Assembly: GCF_001026905.1 (NCBI RefSeq)
Contig: NZ_LAQL01000006.1
Span: 248,001 to 312,000 of the forward strand
DNA: 64,000 nt
Direction of reading: 5' to 3'
Source of the DNA: Kiloniella spongiae
Lineage (GTDB): Bacteria > Pseudomonadota > Alphaproteobacteria > Kiloniellales > Kiloniellaceae
The notes under the pieces were generated by a model. It worked only from the letters and a program-made list of their open reading frames with translations, made no database searches and was not told the origin of the DNA. Numbering within the stretch: position 1 is the stretch's first letter; each line of letters opens with the position of its first letter. Shown piece by piece: positions 19,022 through 27,534 of this stretch. The translations under genes were made by a program, and so were the position numbers.

Positions 19022-20407
19022 ATGTCCAGCTTTCTCAGCTCCCTACAAAAAGCCCGCAAAAGTACTATCGCACTTTTTGCGATCGCTGCTTCATCACTTA
19101 CACTCACCGCACCTGCACATGCTGCGGTGACAGAAGAAACTGCCTTTGTCTTCAATACATTTTCTTTTTTGGTAAATGGTGTCCTCGTCATGTGGATGGC
19201 AGCAGGCTTTGCCATGCTTGAAGCAGGTTTGGTTCGCAGTAAAAACACCGCCGCAATCTGTCTGAAGAACATTGCCCTTTATTCTATTGCAGGGCTTATG
19301 TTTTATCTCGTTGGCTATAATCTTTTATATGTTGGCGTAGACGAAGGCGGCTTCATAGGAACCTTCAGCTTTTTCTACGATTCAGGCGACACAGAAGTCG
19401 CTCTGCTTTCCGCAGAAACCAGCACCGAAGAGTTGATAACCGCTGTCACATCAAACGGCTATTCCGTTATGTCTGACTGGTTCTTTCAGATGGTCTTCGT
19501 CGCCGCAACCGCGTCTATTGTTTCTGGCACACTGGCCGAACGCATAAAATTCTGGCCATTTATGTTATTCATTGCGGTTCTAACCGCCATTATCTACCCA
19601 ATACAGGCTTCCTGGAGCTGGGGTGGTGGCTGGTTGACCGAGCTTGGCTTTAGTGACTTTGCCGGATCAAGCATCGTTCACTCAGTCGGCGGATGGGCAG
19701 CCCTTTCTGGTGCAATTGTGCTAGGCCCACGCAAAGGTAAATTCTCAGCAGATGGTCGAGTCAAACCAATCCCCGGATCCAATCTACCACTCGCAACACT
19801 CGGAACATTCATTCTGTGGATGGGATGGTTTGGATTTAACGGTGGATCACAGCTTGCGCTTGGATCTGCAGCAGATGCCGTTGCCATGGCTATTGTTTTT
19901 GTGAACACAAACATCGCAGCCTCTGCTGGTGTTGTGGTCGCCATGATCCTGACGCAACTTCTCTACAAAAAAATCGATCTCACAATGGCTCTCAACGGTG
20001 CTTTAGCCGGTTTAGTCGCGATCACGGCAGGACCCGATGTTTCCCATGCATATATGGCCATTATCATTGGCGGTATAGGCGGTGCGATTGTTGTCTTTGC
20101 CGTTCCGTTACTTGATAGCTTGCAGATTGACGATGTTGTCGGTGCAATTCCTGTGCATCTTTGCGCAGGAATATGGGGAACGCTGGCTGTTGGAATTTTT
20201 GGCTCTGGAACTTTTGTTTCACAACTAACAGGCATTATTGCCATTGGCGCCTTCACCATTATCTGCAGCACCGGCCTTTGGCTTCTGCTCAAAATGACCG
20301 TTGGCATTCGGGTTTCCGAAGAAGAGGAATACAACGGCCTTGATGTCAGCGAATTAGGTTTGGAAGCCTATCCAGAATTTGGACGAGGTTCACAGAAACT
20401 CGTCTAA
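19022..20407 (+). CDS. amt: Ammonium transporter (Amt/Rh family)
   Basis: The protein is an inner-membrane ammonia/ammonium channel with an N-terminal signal peptide (SLTLTAPAHA), as in other alphaproteobacterial Amt proteins, and about eleven membrane helices. Marks are VLVMWMAAGFAMLEAGLVRSKN, the gate and phenylalanine region SDWFFQMVFVAATASIVSGTLAERIK, the SIVHSVGGWAALSGAIVLGPRKG histidine motif and GAIPVHLCAGIWGTLAVG with the second histidine. I take 19022 as start because GGAAG ends five bases before it; the ATG at 19010 has no such site. There is no glnK next to it, unlike the usual pair. Confidence 0.96.
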   Translation: MSSFLSSLQKARKSTIALFAIAASSLTLTAPAHAAVTEETAFVFNTFSFLVNGVLVMWMAAGFAMLEAGLVRSKNTAAICLKNIALYSIAGLMFYLVGYNLLYVGVDEGGFIGTFSFFYDSGDTEVALLSAETSTEELITAVTSNGYSVMSDWFFQMVFVAATASIVSGTLAERIKFWPFMLFIAVLTAIIYPIQASWSWGGGWLTELGFSDFAGSSIVHSVGGWAALSGAIVLGPRKGKFSADGRVKPIPGSNLPLATLGTFILWMGWFGFNGGSQLALGSAADAVAMAIVFVNTNIAASAGVVVAMILTQLLYKKIDLTMALNGALAGLVAITAGPDVSHAYMAIIIGGIGGAIVVFAVPLLDSLQIDDVVGAIPVHLCAGIWGTLAVGIFGSGTFVSQLTGIIAIGAFTIICSTGLWLLLKMTVGIRVSEEEEYNGLDVSELGLEAYPEFGRGSQKLV

Positions 20408-20432
20408 CGTTTTCAGTCTCTCCACTGAAGCT

Positions 20433-20597
20433 GGTGATTTCGCAACCTATCGCGAAATCACCTGAGGCGCGGCATCCGGTTAATCCCTTTTCCGGTACGT
20501 CTCATCCTCCTTAGGCCCTACAGACCGCTATCCGAGCTCTTTCCTAGTAGGGCCTTAACTTGCCGCCTATCACACCCTCGTGATAGGCGGTCTTTTT
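20433..20597 (+). ncRNA. Structured 3' UTR of amt with three hairpins, candidate 3'-derived small RNA
   Basis: Three hairpins follow the amt stop codon. The first has an 11-base perfect stem at 20433-20443/20452-20462. The second has AGGCCCTAC at 20513-20521 pairing with GTAGGGCCT at 20547-20555. The third is the terminator at 20563-20590. The single-stranded part between the first two includes CCTCCTT, the sequence at the 3' end of 16S rRNA, at 20507-20513. Small RNAs that bind ribosome sites often carry such a motif. That this is a processed RNA is inference; it has no promoter I can see, so it would be made from the amt message. Confidence 0.4.
20563..20597 (+). terminator. Rho-independent terminator of amt
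   Basis: CCGCCTATCAC and GTGATAGGCGG form a perfect 11-base-pair stem around ACCCTC, followed at once by TCTTTTT. It is the strongest terminator in this part of the window. Confidence 0.95.
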
Positions 20598-20721
20598 ATT
20601 AAACGGCAAAAAAATTTCTTTTCTCTAGCCACGCTCTTGCCCGAATTGGTATTTAGTTACATTAATTAAAATCAATTTACTGCTGATTAAAACATTAAAG
20701 AGTCTGAGGTTAAGAGTTCAC

Positions 20722-22023
20722 GTGATTACCCGCCAGTTTGTTGACCGCCAAAAATTACAGGAATTTCATCCCTTTACCCGTCTTCGCGCCCTGCTAGAAG
20801 ACCTTCCTGTCGGGCGCTCTTGCCTGGAAGATGGACAGGTGATCAACCTTTCAATTGGTGAACCGCAGACACAACCACCCGATTTTGTTACCGAAGAAAT
20901 AGAAAAAGCAGCTAAAGGCTGGTCAAAATACCCTCTCTCAAAAGGGACACCAGCATATCTTTCTACCAGCGCTAATTGGCTGGAAAAACGATACAATCTA
21001 CCAACAAATTTTATCGATCCAACCAGACATATCTTAGCTGTACCCGGCACGCGCGAGGGGCTTTTTATGACAGCCCTCACAGTGCTCTCAACACCCAAAA
21101 AAGGTGAAGAAGCTCCTGTATTCCTGACCCCCAACCCCTGCTATCATGTTTACACGGGGGCCGCAGCCGCAGCCGCAGCAGAAGTTGTAACCGTCAGTGC
21201 AACCAAAGAAAGCGGTTACCTGCCCGATTACACAACAGTTCCCGAAGATATTTTAAAGCGAACCGAGCTTTGCGTGCTCTGCAGTCCCTCAAATCCCGAA
21301 GGGGCTGTCGCAGATCCACAACGTATAAAAGACCTGATCTCACTGGCTTGTAAGTACAATTTCGTCGTCGTTTTTGATGAGTGTTACGCCGAAATTTATA
21401 CCGATACTGCACCACATTCAGCTTTAGAAATAGCTGGAGAAATAGCAGCAGAACTGGAAACAAATTTTCCAGGCAGCTCTCAACCTGATCCCTTGGCCAA
21501 TATTCTGGTTTTTCATTCTCTTTCCAAACGATCCAGTGCAGCTGGCCTTCGTTGCGGCTTTATTGCCGGCGATGAAAAATGGATTTCCATGATTAACACC
21601 ACCTGTCAGGTTGGCGGCGCAGGCGTTCCTATTCCCGTTCAGGCCGCAGGAACACGGCTATGGCAAGACGAAGAACACGTTGAGGTTAACCGAGCACTCT
21701 ATAAGAAAAATTTCGACCTTGCGCAGACAATCCTCGGGAAAAGTGTTCCTGTGGAGATTCCCGCAGGCGGCTTTTGTTTATGGCTGGAAGTTGGTGATGG
21801 TATAGAAGTTACCAAAAGACTTTGGCAGGAAGCTGGTATCCGTGTCATGCCCGGCGCCTATATGAGTCATGCCAACAGTACGGGTTCATCACCTGGGGAT
21901 CGCTATATTCGCCTTGCCCTTGTGTATAATTCTGATTTTATGGAAAAGGCTCTCGAAAGTATTCGTAACCTGCTCGAAACAATGAAGAACTCAGAAACCA
22001 AAGATTTGGGAGCTAGTAGTTAA
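20722..22023 (+). CDS. dapC: Class I/II aminotransferase, probably N-succinyldiaminopimelate aminotransferase (DapC type)
   Basis: The protein is a PLP-dependent transaminase of 433 residues. The core has INLSIGEPQTQPPDFV near the N terminus, the CSPSNPEGAV segment, FDECYAEIY with the PLP-contacting Asp, and HSLSKRSSAAGLRCGF with the Schiff-base lysine. The order LSIGEPQ-HPFV-like and the HSLSKRS variant fits the proteobacterial succinyldiaminopimelate group in lysine and peptidoglycan precursor synthesis. The GTG at 20722 gives the family's usual N terminus. Its stop overlaps the ftsK start by one base (TAATG). The substrate assignment is less sure than the family. Confidence 0.85.
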   Translation: MITRQFVDRQKLQEFHPFTRLRALLEDLPVGRSCLEDGQVINLSIGEPQTQPPDFVTEEIEKAAKGWSKYPLSKGTPAYLSTSANWLEKRYNLPTNFIDPTRHILAVPGTREGLFMTALTVLSTPKKGEEAPVFLTPNPCYHVYTGAAAAAAAEVVTVSATKESGYLPDYTTVPEDILKRTELCVLCSPSNPEGAVADPQRIKDLISLACKYNFVVVFDECYAEIYTDTAPHSALEIAGEIAAELETNFPGSSQPDPLANILVFHSLSKRSSAAGLRCGFIAGDEKWISMINTTCQVGGAGVPIPVQAAGTRLWQDEEHVEVNRALYKKNFDLAQTILGKSVPVEIPAGGFCLWLEVGDGIEVTKRLWQEAGIRVMPGAYMSHANSTGSSPGDRYIRLALVYNSDFMEKALESIRNLLETMKNSETKDLGASS

Positions 22024-24407
22024 TGGCACGATCAGCCAAATCGGATAAAGTTCAACTGCTTCCACAGGGCACTGGCGTTTTTTTTCAAAAACGACTTATA
22101 GAATGCCTAGGCGTTATACTGTTGCTTACAGGAATCGCGCTATTCCTGTCTTTCGTGACCTATAGCCCTACAGATCCGGGCTTTAACAGAGCCACAGATA
22201 GCATTGTTGAGAATCTGTTAGGTATCTACGGCGCTCAAATCGCGAGCTTTATGCTGCCGTTTGTCGGCTTATCCGTATATTGCTTACCCCTTATACTCGC
22301 GGCCTGGTGCTGGAGATGCTTTAAAGATCACAGCCTCAGCCACCCCTGGCTCAGAACCTTAACACTCCCCCTATTGATCATCGCGCTCTTCGTTACGTCT
22401 GCAGGGCTCCCACAGGCAGAGGGCTGGCTAGGCCAAGGCCAAACATCCAATCTAGGTGGCGCATTTGGTCAATTAGCCCTTAACGAGTCTCAACCTTATC
22501 TAGGTGATTTATCCTGGGTCATTTCTCTCGTTTCATTCCTTATTGCCATTCCTCTTTTCCTTTATGCTGTCGCCCTCAGAAAAGAAGAATGGCTAACAAT
22601 CGGACGTGGATTAAAGTTTGGCTTTTCCGCAACAAGTCAAATCAAACATATCTTCAGCGCGCCCAACCCCTTTAAAAGAAACCGCGATGAAGAAGATGAA
22701 ATGCCTGATATTCGTGGCAAACGAGATCAGGCAATCCGCAGACGCGCAAAGAAAGATCGGATTGAACCGACTCTTGAAGAAGAAAAAATCACCAATGCAC
22801 GCGTTGAAACATCTGCCAAAGCGACTAAACCAAGTAAACGTATCAAGGCAGAAGAGCAAGGGCGTCTCAATCTGGAAACCGTTGACGGTGAATATGAACT
22901 ACCGCCGATTTCCATACTCAATGATACCCCAAGCGATTCAGGTAAAAACAGCTTAAGTAAAGACGCGTTAGAAAAAACGGCACGCTTGCTAGAGACCGTT
23001 CTTGATGATTTTGGCGTCAAAGGAGAGATCGTTACAATACGACCTGGCCCAGTTGTCACACGATATGAACTAGAACCAGCCCCAGGCACAAAAACAAGCC
23101 GGGTTGTTGGTCTTGCCGACGATGTTGCCCGATCAATGTCAGCAATTTCCGTACGTGTCGCCGTTGTTCCTGGTTCAACAACGATTGGTATTGAGCTACC
23201 AAACAGCAAAAGGCAAACCGTCTATTTGCAAGAGCTAATGGGATCCAGCGACTACGATAAAGACAAAGGCAAGCTCCCCATCATACTTGGTAAAGATATC
23301 GGTGGCATTCCATCCATCGTAGATCTTGCCCGGATGCCCCATTTGCTGATTGCAGGTACAACAGGCTCTGGTAAATCAGTGGCCGTAAATGCCATGATTC
23401 TTTCCTTGTTATATCGCTTTACGCCAGATGAATGTAAATTCATCATGATTGATCCTAAAATGTTGGAACTCTCTGTCTACGACAATATCCCCCATCTATT
23501 GGCACCTGTGGTCACTGAACCTAAAAAGGCTGTGGTTGCTCTGAAATGGACCGTACGTGAAATGGAAGACCGTTATCGCGCTATGTCCAAGCTAGGTGTA
23601 AGGAATATCGACGGGTACAACGCCCGAATGGAAGAAGCACGCAAGAATGGTGAAATTCTAACAAGAAAGGTTCAGACGGGATTTGACCCAGAAACCGGGC
23701 AGCCTATCCACGAAGAACAACCGTTCGATATGAATGCCCTGCCCTACATCGTCGTTGTTGTCGATGAAATGGCCGATCTTATGCTTGTGGCTGGCAAGGA
23801 CATTGAGGCTGCGATTCAACGACTTGCACAAATGGCCCGTGCCGCCGGCATCCATATTATGATGGCCACACAGCGTCCGTCTGTTGATGTTATCACCGGT
23901 ACAATCAAAGCAAACTTCCCGACCCGCATCAGCTTCCATGTCACGTCAAAAATTGACAGCCGTACGATCCTTGGCGAACAGGGCGCAGAACAGCTTCTCG
24001 GGCAAGGTGACATGCTTTATATGGGACAGGGTGGCAGAATTCAGCGTGTCCACGGCCCATTGGTCACCGATGAAGAAGTCGAAGAAGTTGTAAACTGGTT
24101 GAAAAAGCAGGCCATGCCGAATTATATCGAATCAGTAACCACTGAAGATTCCGAAGGCCCCGATTTTGACGCCACAGCTCCATCTAGTAGCGGCGGGAAC
24201 AGCAGTAAAGCAGACGAGCTTTATGACAGAGCTGTTGCAGAAGTTATCAAGAGTCGAAAAGCCTCTACCAGCTACGTTCAACGACGCCTTCAAATCGGGT
24301 ATAACAGAGCCGCAACAATCATCGAACGAATGGAAGATGAAGGCGTTATTTCATCAGCTAATCACGTTGGGAAACGTGAAGTTCTGGTGCCAGACCGAGA
24401 TGAATAA
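22023..24407 (+). CDS. ftsK: DNA translocase FtsK (SpoIIIE/FtsK family)
   Basis: The protein is a septal membrane motor that pumps DNA during division and aids XerCD dimer resolution. It has four membrane helices in residues 25-185, a short charged linker, the Walker A GTTGSGKS at about residues 446-453, the VVVVDEMADLMLVAG Walker B segment, and the C-terminal gamma winged helix (SYVQRRLQIGYNRAATIIERMED) that reads KOPS-type sites. At 794 residues it is the short-linker alphaproteobacterial form. It overlaps the aminotransferase gene at its start and is followed by lolA. Confidence 0.97.
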   Translation: MARSAKSDKVQLLPQGTGVFFQKRLIECLGVILLLTGIALFLSFVTYSPTDPGFNRATDSIVENLLGIYGAQIASFMLPFVGLSVYCLPLILAAWCWRCFKDHSLSHPWLRTLTLPLLIIALFVTSAGLPQAEGWLGQGQTSNLGGAFGQLALNESQPYLGDLSWVISLVSFLIAIPLFLYAVALRKEEWLTIGRGLKFGFSATSQIKHIFSAPNPFKRNRDEEDEMPDIRGKRDQAIRRRAKKDRIEPTLEEEKITNARVETSAKATKPSKRIKAEEQGRLNLETVDGEYELPPISILNDTPSDSGKNSLSKDALEKTARLLETVLDDFGVKGEIVTIRPGPVVTRYELEPAPGTKTSRVVGLADDVARSMSAISVRVAVVPGSTTIGIELPNSKRQTVYLQELMGSSDYDKDKGKLPIILGKDIGGIPSIVDLARMPHLLIAGTTGSGKSVAVNAMILSLLYRFTPDECKFIMIDPKMLELSVYDNIPHLLAPVVTEPKKAVVALKWTVREMEDRYRAMSKLGVRNIDGYNARMEEARKNGEILTRKVQTGFDPETGQPIHEEQPFDMNALPYIVVVVDEMADLMLVAGKDIEAAIQRLAQMARAAGIHIMMATQRPSVDVITGTIKANFPTRISFHVTSKIDSRTILGEQGAEQLLGQGDMLYMGQGGRIQRVHGPLVTDEEVEEVVNWLKKQAMPNYIESVTTEDSEGPDFDATAPSSSGGNSSKADELYDRAVAEVIKSRKASTSYVQRRLQIGYNRAATIIERMEDEGVISSANHVGKREVLVPDRDE

Positions 24408-24525
24408 AAAACAAAAGTGAATTGAGGACAGGGGAGTTCAGAATACGTAGAGATACGGCCTTGTTTTCAATCGCAACATAACGCACAAACATATTATTGA
24501 ATTATTGATTTATAAGGATCAAATC

Positions 24526-25227
24526 TTGGTCAAGATTACCCAAATATTTTCAGCAAAAACCTTGCTAATACTTACCTTAACATTATCTGTGTTCGCAGGA
24601 TCGCCTTGGTTCACAAAGTCACTAGCTTATGCAGATTCAAATATTTCAAATGAACCCAACGGTCTAACAGGCCTCTCCCCTGACGAAGTATCTATCGTTC
24701 GTCGCGTAGAAGGCTATTTAAATGATCTGAAATCAGTTTCAGCACGCTTTATACAAATATCCAGTAATGGCAGCCTGTCTGAAGGAAAAGTAAGCATCCA
24801 GCGGCCAGGACAAATGCGTTTTGAATATGATCCTCCGGTTCCAATTATCATGATTGCCAATGGCGCAACCCTGCTTTATTTCGATAAAAAACTAAAACAA
24901 TCAACTTATCTTCCCCTTTGGAAAACACCGCTGTGGTTTTTAATTCGCGAAAAAGTCGAGCTGCACAAAGATATTCAAATTCTTAGTGCCCAGGAATCCG
25001 ACAGCACAATTCAACTTGAATTAAAAGCAGAAGGCGAGTCAGACGGCACACAGATGACATTGCTATTCAGTGATAATCCTATTTCTTTGAGAAAATGGGA
25101 AGTCGTGGATGCTCAAGGAATCACAACTCAGGTATCACTGATAAACCCTGTCTATGATACCACAATTGATGAAGACATTTTTAAAACTGATGATCTCGAT
25201 TTAAAAAGACAAAATCCAGAAAAATAA
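24526..25227 (+). CDS. lolA: Outer-membrane lipoprotein carrier protein LolA
   Basis: The protein is the periplasmic shuttle that moves lipoproteins from LolCDE to the outer membrane. It has a signal peptide followed by the LolA fold: VEGYLNDLKSVSARFIQISSNGSLSEGKVSIQRPGQMRFEYDPP, then MIANGATLLYFDKKLKQSTYLPL. The frame opens at a TTG at 24505, but AAGGA ends seven bases before the TTG at 24526 (MVKITQIFSAKT), which I take as the start. ftsK-lolA is a common alphaproteobacterial order, with xth often close by, as here. Confidence 0.93.
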   Translation: MVKITQIFSAKTLLILTLTLSVFAGSPWFTKSLAYADSNISNEPNGLTGLSPDEVSIVRRVEGYLNDLKSVSARFIQISSNGSLSEGKVSIQRPGQMRFEYDPPVPIIMIANGATLLYFDKKLKQSTYLPLWKTPLWFLIREKVELHKDIQILSAQESDSTIQLELKAEGESDGTQMTLLFSDNPISLRKWEVVDAQGITTQVSLINPVYDTTIDEDIFKTDDLDLKRQNPEK

Positions 25228-25249
25228 GCTGTTTAAAATAAGCTGTTTA
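25222..25249. repeat. Perfect 14-base tandem duplication at the lolA 3' end
   Basis: AAATAAGCTGTTTA is present at 25222-25235 and again directly at 25236-25249. The lolA stop lies in the first copy and the stop codon of the opposing fatty-acid hydroxylase gene lies in the second. A replication slippage at a convergent junction fits. Confidence 0.9.
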
Positions 25250-26044
25250 GAGATTCCTCTTTTTAAAAGGCCTTATTAATAACTGAAGGAGTGCTTTGTC
25301 TTGTGCTCCTTCAACGCCAATCGCCATACCAACCGTTCTTTGCGTCTTGCTTTTGGAGCGAAAAATCTTGTCCCAAAAACTGAAGACCGTTCCATAGTTA
25401 CTATCCGTGTCATCACGAAGTGCATGATGGTGTACCCAATGAATAGCTGGCGTAACAATGACCAGCGATAAAGCCTTCTCAAACGGACCTGGCAAGCGCA
25501 CATTAGAATGATGGAAGAGCGTTGAAATCAATAAAATAATTTCGAATATAATGATCGATATCAAAGGAATATCAAAAATTACAACAATAAATACTCTCAT
25601 TAATGCAGACAACAAAACCTCACCAAAGTGAAAACGAAGCGCTGAAGTCGTATCCAAATTTGTATCCAAATGATGTATTTCATGAAAGCGCCAGAGAAAG
25701 GGTATTTCATGATTGAGACGATGCCACCAATAAATCAAAACATCCAAAAGAATAAGATCAAATATAATCCCCGCATTACCAGACAAAAATTCCGGTCGCC
25801 AACCAATGATGTGTGACGTTGCCCAAGCAGTCAGCGGAATAACAACAAATGGGGACAGGAATAGATTACAAAACCATAAGCCTATATTTCGCCGAACCCT
25901 GATGGGGAAATACTTCTCTAGCCATTCACCGCGCGAACTCAAAGGCACCGCAGGAAAAGCTCTCTCAAATACAAAAAGAAATAAGAGCCATAAAAAAACA
26001 AGCCCTCCTTTATAAGCCAACAAAGTTGTTACTAAATTTTCCAT
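25247..26044 (-). CDS. Sterol desaturase / fatty-acid hydroxylase superfamily membrane protein
   Basis: The protein is an inner-membrane di-iron enzyme of 265 residues. It has the three histidine clusters of the family: HRLNHE, HEIHH and a final HWVHHH, plus FHH after an internal helix, over membrane segments near residues 10-30, 60-80, 85-105 and 150-190. Such enzymes hydroxylate or desaturate lipid chains, but the substrate cannot be read from sequence. Sterol substrates are unlikely in this organism; fatty acids or carotenoid-like lipids are more likely. It converges on lolA and sits alone on its strand. Confidence 0.88.
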   Translation of the reverse strand: MENLVTTLLAYKGGLVFLWLLFLFVFERAFPAVPLSSRGEWLEKYFPIRVRRNIGLWFCNLFLSPFVVIPLTAWATSHIIGWRPEFLSGNAGIIFDLILLDVLIYWWHRLNHEIPFLWRFHEIHHLDTNLDTTSALRFHFGEVLLSALMRVFIVVIFDIPLISIIIFEIILLISTLFHHSNVRLPGPFEKALSLVIVTPAIHWVHHHALRDDTDSNYGTVFSFWDKIFRSKSKTQRTVGMAIGVEGAQDKALLQLLIRPFKKRNL

Positions 26045-26212
26045 CTATATATCACACATCACTAAACTCATACCCTGATCCTCGTTCTCATTATTGTCTT
26101 TTTGTTTATTTTCCCAATTACTTTCTGGAAGTCAGAACAAGCTTGCACTCAATAGCGTAAACAGTACCATCACAAATCAAGTTTTCATGAACATATTTGA
26201 TCTATAAGTCCA

Positions 26213-26977
26213 ATGACCAATTCAGTATTACCAATTGTCGGTGTATCAGCCTGCCTGTACAAAGCAGATACACCCAAACCTTACCACGCTGTTGATGATA
26301 AGTATTTACGCGCGGTTGCTGTATCATCACGTATAATGCCTGTAATCGTTCCAGCTCTTGGTGACTTATTGGATATACCAAAGCTAGTCTCAAGATTGGA
26401 TGGCATCATGCTAACCGGTAGTGCCAGCAATGTTCACCCTGATCGTTATAATACACCACCTTCCCCCGAAGCAGAGCCGTATGACCCCATGCGGGATCAG
26501 ACAACCTTTGCTTTGATAAAAGAAGCCCTTAAACAAGAAATACCTATTTTAGCAATTTGTAGAGGTTTCCAAGAATTAAATGTTGCTTTGGGCGGCAGTT
26601 TGTATCCACAGGTCAGTGATATCCCCGGACGCATGGATCATAGCAGCCCCGATACTAAGGACATGGAAATTGATTATGGTCCAAACCATTCTATCTCCAT
26701 CGCAGAGCATGGGTGTTTGTTTAATATACTTAAGAGCAACGAAACAAAGGTAAACTCACTCCATTATCAAGCGATAAACCAACTTGGTGAGGGACTGATC
26801 GCTGACGCCGTTGCAAAGGACGGTACTGTGGAAGCTATCTCTATGCCAGAACAACAGTCTTTTGTTCTCGGCGTTCAATGGCATCCGGAATACAGAGCGA
26901 ATGATAACAATACATCAAAAGCTATATTCAAAGCCTTCGGGGATGCTGTAAGAGAGCGAGAAAGAGAATTTTCTTAA
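26213..26977 (+). CDS. Class I glutamine amidotransferase-like hydrolase (gamma-glutamyl-gamma-aminobutyrate hydrolase, PuuD/C26 type)
   Basis: The protein is a cytoplasmic peptidase C26 member. The nucleophile elbow is AICRGFQELNVALGG with the catalytic cysteine, and the His-Glu end is LGVQWHPEYRANDN. The N-terminal PIVGVSACLYKADT and SNVHPDRYN stretches match PuuD, which cleaves the gamma-glutamyl amide in putrescine breakdown. It is 254 residues, the usual length. There is no other putrescine gene nearby, so the exact substrate is unsure. The start codon has only a weak ribosome site. Confidence 0.88.
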   Translation: MTNSVLPIVGVSACLYKADTPKPYHAVDDKYLRAVAVSSRIMPVIVPALGDLLDIPKLVSRLDGIMLTGSASNVHPDRYNTPPSPEAEPYDPMRDQTTFALIKEALKQEIPILAICRGFQELNVALGGSLYPQVSDIPGRMDHSSPDTKDMEIDYGPNHSISIAEHGCLFNILKSNETKVNSLHYQAINQLGEGLIADAVAKDGTVEAISMPEQQSFVLGVQWHPEYRANDNNTSKAIFKAFGDAVREREREFS

Positions 26978-27207
26978 GGGCTGGATGTCTTTAAGGATCA
27001 AGCCTTCTAGCTTAGATTGCTTTTGTAGGGATCCTTTTCTAGGATATACGTCGAGAGCATTGTTTTATAATTCTTTGTTTTCTGTGGAGTCCCGACAAAT
27101 ACTTTCAATTTAAACGACAAATTATCTTCATAATTAGGGTTATATTCCAAAAATACCTCTTATTTTATGAATAAAGTCCTGTAACTTAAATTTTATCCAC
27201 AGGTTCA
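26978..27207. other. Gap before the small RNA, no gene seen
   Basis: No reading frame or terminator-like hairpin is convincing here. A short stem ATCCT-TTTCT-AGGAT is present near 27030-27045. A perfect DnaA-box nonamer (TTATCCACA) lies at 27193-27201 just before the small RNA promoter, but one nonamer by chance is not surprising in a window of this size. Confidence 0.4.
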
Positions 27208-27235
27208 TTGAAATCCCCACTAGATGGCTTATCTT
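27208..27235 (+). promoter_or_regulatory. Sigma-70-type promoter of the small RNA
   Basis: TTGAAA at 27208-27213 and TATCTT at 27230-27235 are separated by 16 bases. Transcription would begin about 27241-27243, which is the first base of the first hairpin. The fit between promoter, start and structure supports a dedicated RNA gene. Confidence 0.7.
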
Positions 27236-27240
27236 AGAAT

Positions 27241-27371
27241 CACGTCGCCTCCTACCTCACTCCTGGCGACGTTAAAGGAACTGGAATCCCCCCTCTGGTT
27301 CCTTGAAACTCTGCGAAGAAGCGGGAACACCTGGTTATCCCCCCAATCAGGTGTTCCTTTCTTTTATTTTT
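27241..27371 (+). ncRNA. Candidate trans-acting small RNA with three C-rich hairpin loops
   Basis: Three successive perfect stems are followed by a T-rich tail. Hairpin 1: ACGTCGCC at 27242-27249 with GGCGACGT at 27265-27272, loop TCCTACCTCACTCCT. Hairpin 2: AAGGAAC at 27275-27281 with GTTCCTT at 27298-27304, loop with CCCCCC. Hairpin 3: GGAACACCTG at 27324-27333 with CAGGTGTTCC at 27348-27357, loop with CCCCCC, then TTTCTTTTATTTTT, a terminator. Exposed C-rich or CCUCC loops are the mark of alphaproteobacterial anti-Shine-Dalgarno RNAs (cuckoo/suhB-like and AbcR-like groups), which bind ribosome sites of messages. I cannot place it in a named family. Only short stems are shared, and the GC-poor flanks argue for selection on structure. 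Confidence 0.75.
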
Positions 27372-27464
27372 GAAATCTATGTGATAGAATCTTTAATGTT
27401 CTTCACCTGAGGTTTTAATTTAATAATAGTTTGATCTCATTTCGCATCAGAAATAAAACCAATC

Positions 27465-27532
27465 ATTTATTCCATATACGAAACAAATTCATATCGAATA
27501 CGGAATAAACTTGTTTCGTATATGGAATAAAT
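27465..27532. repeat. Perfect 22-base inverted repeat ending at the xth start
   Basis: The arms at 27465-27486 and 27511-27532 are exact reverse complements, separated by 24 bases. The arm core is TTCCATATACGAAACAA. The spacer holds a related, imperfect third copy (CGAATACGGAATAAA). The right arm contains the GGAA ribosome site of xth and ends two bases before its ATG (27535). It is either a repressor operator or an RNA stem that hides the ribosome site. Confidence 0.9.
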
Positions 27533-27534
27533 TA

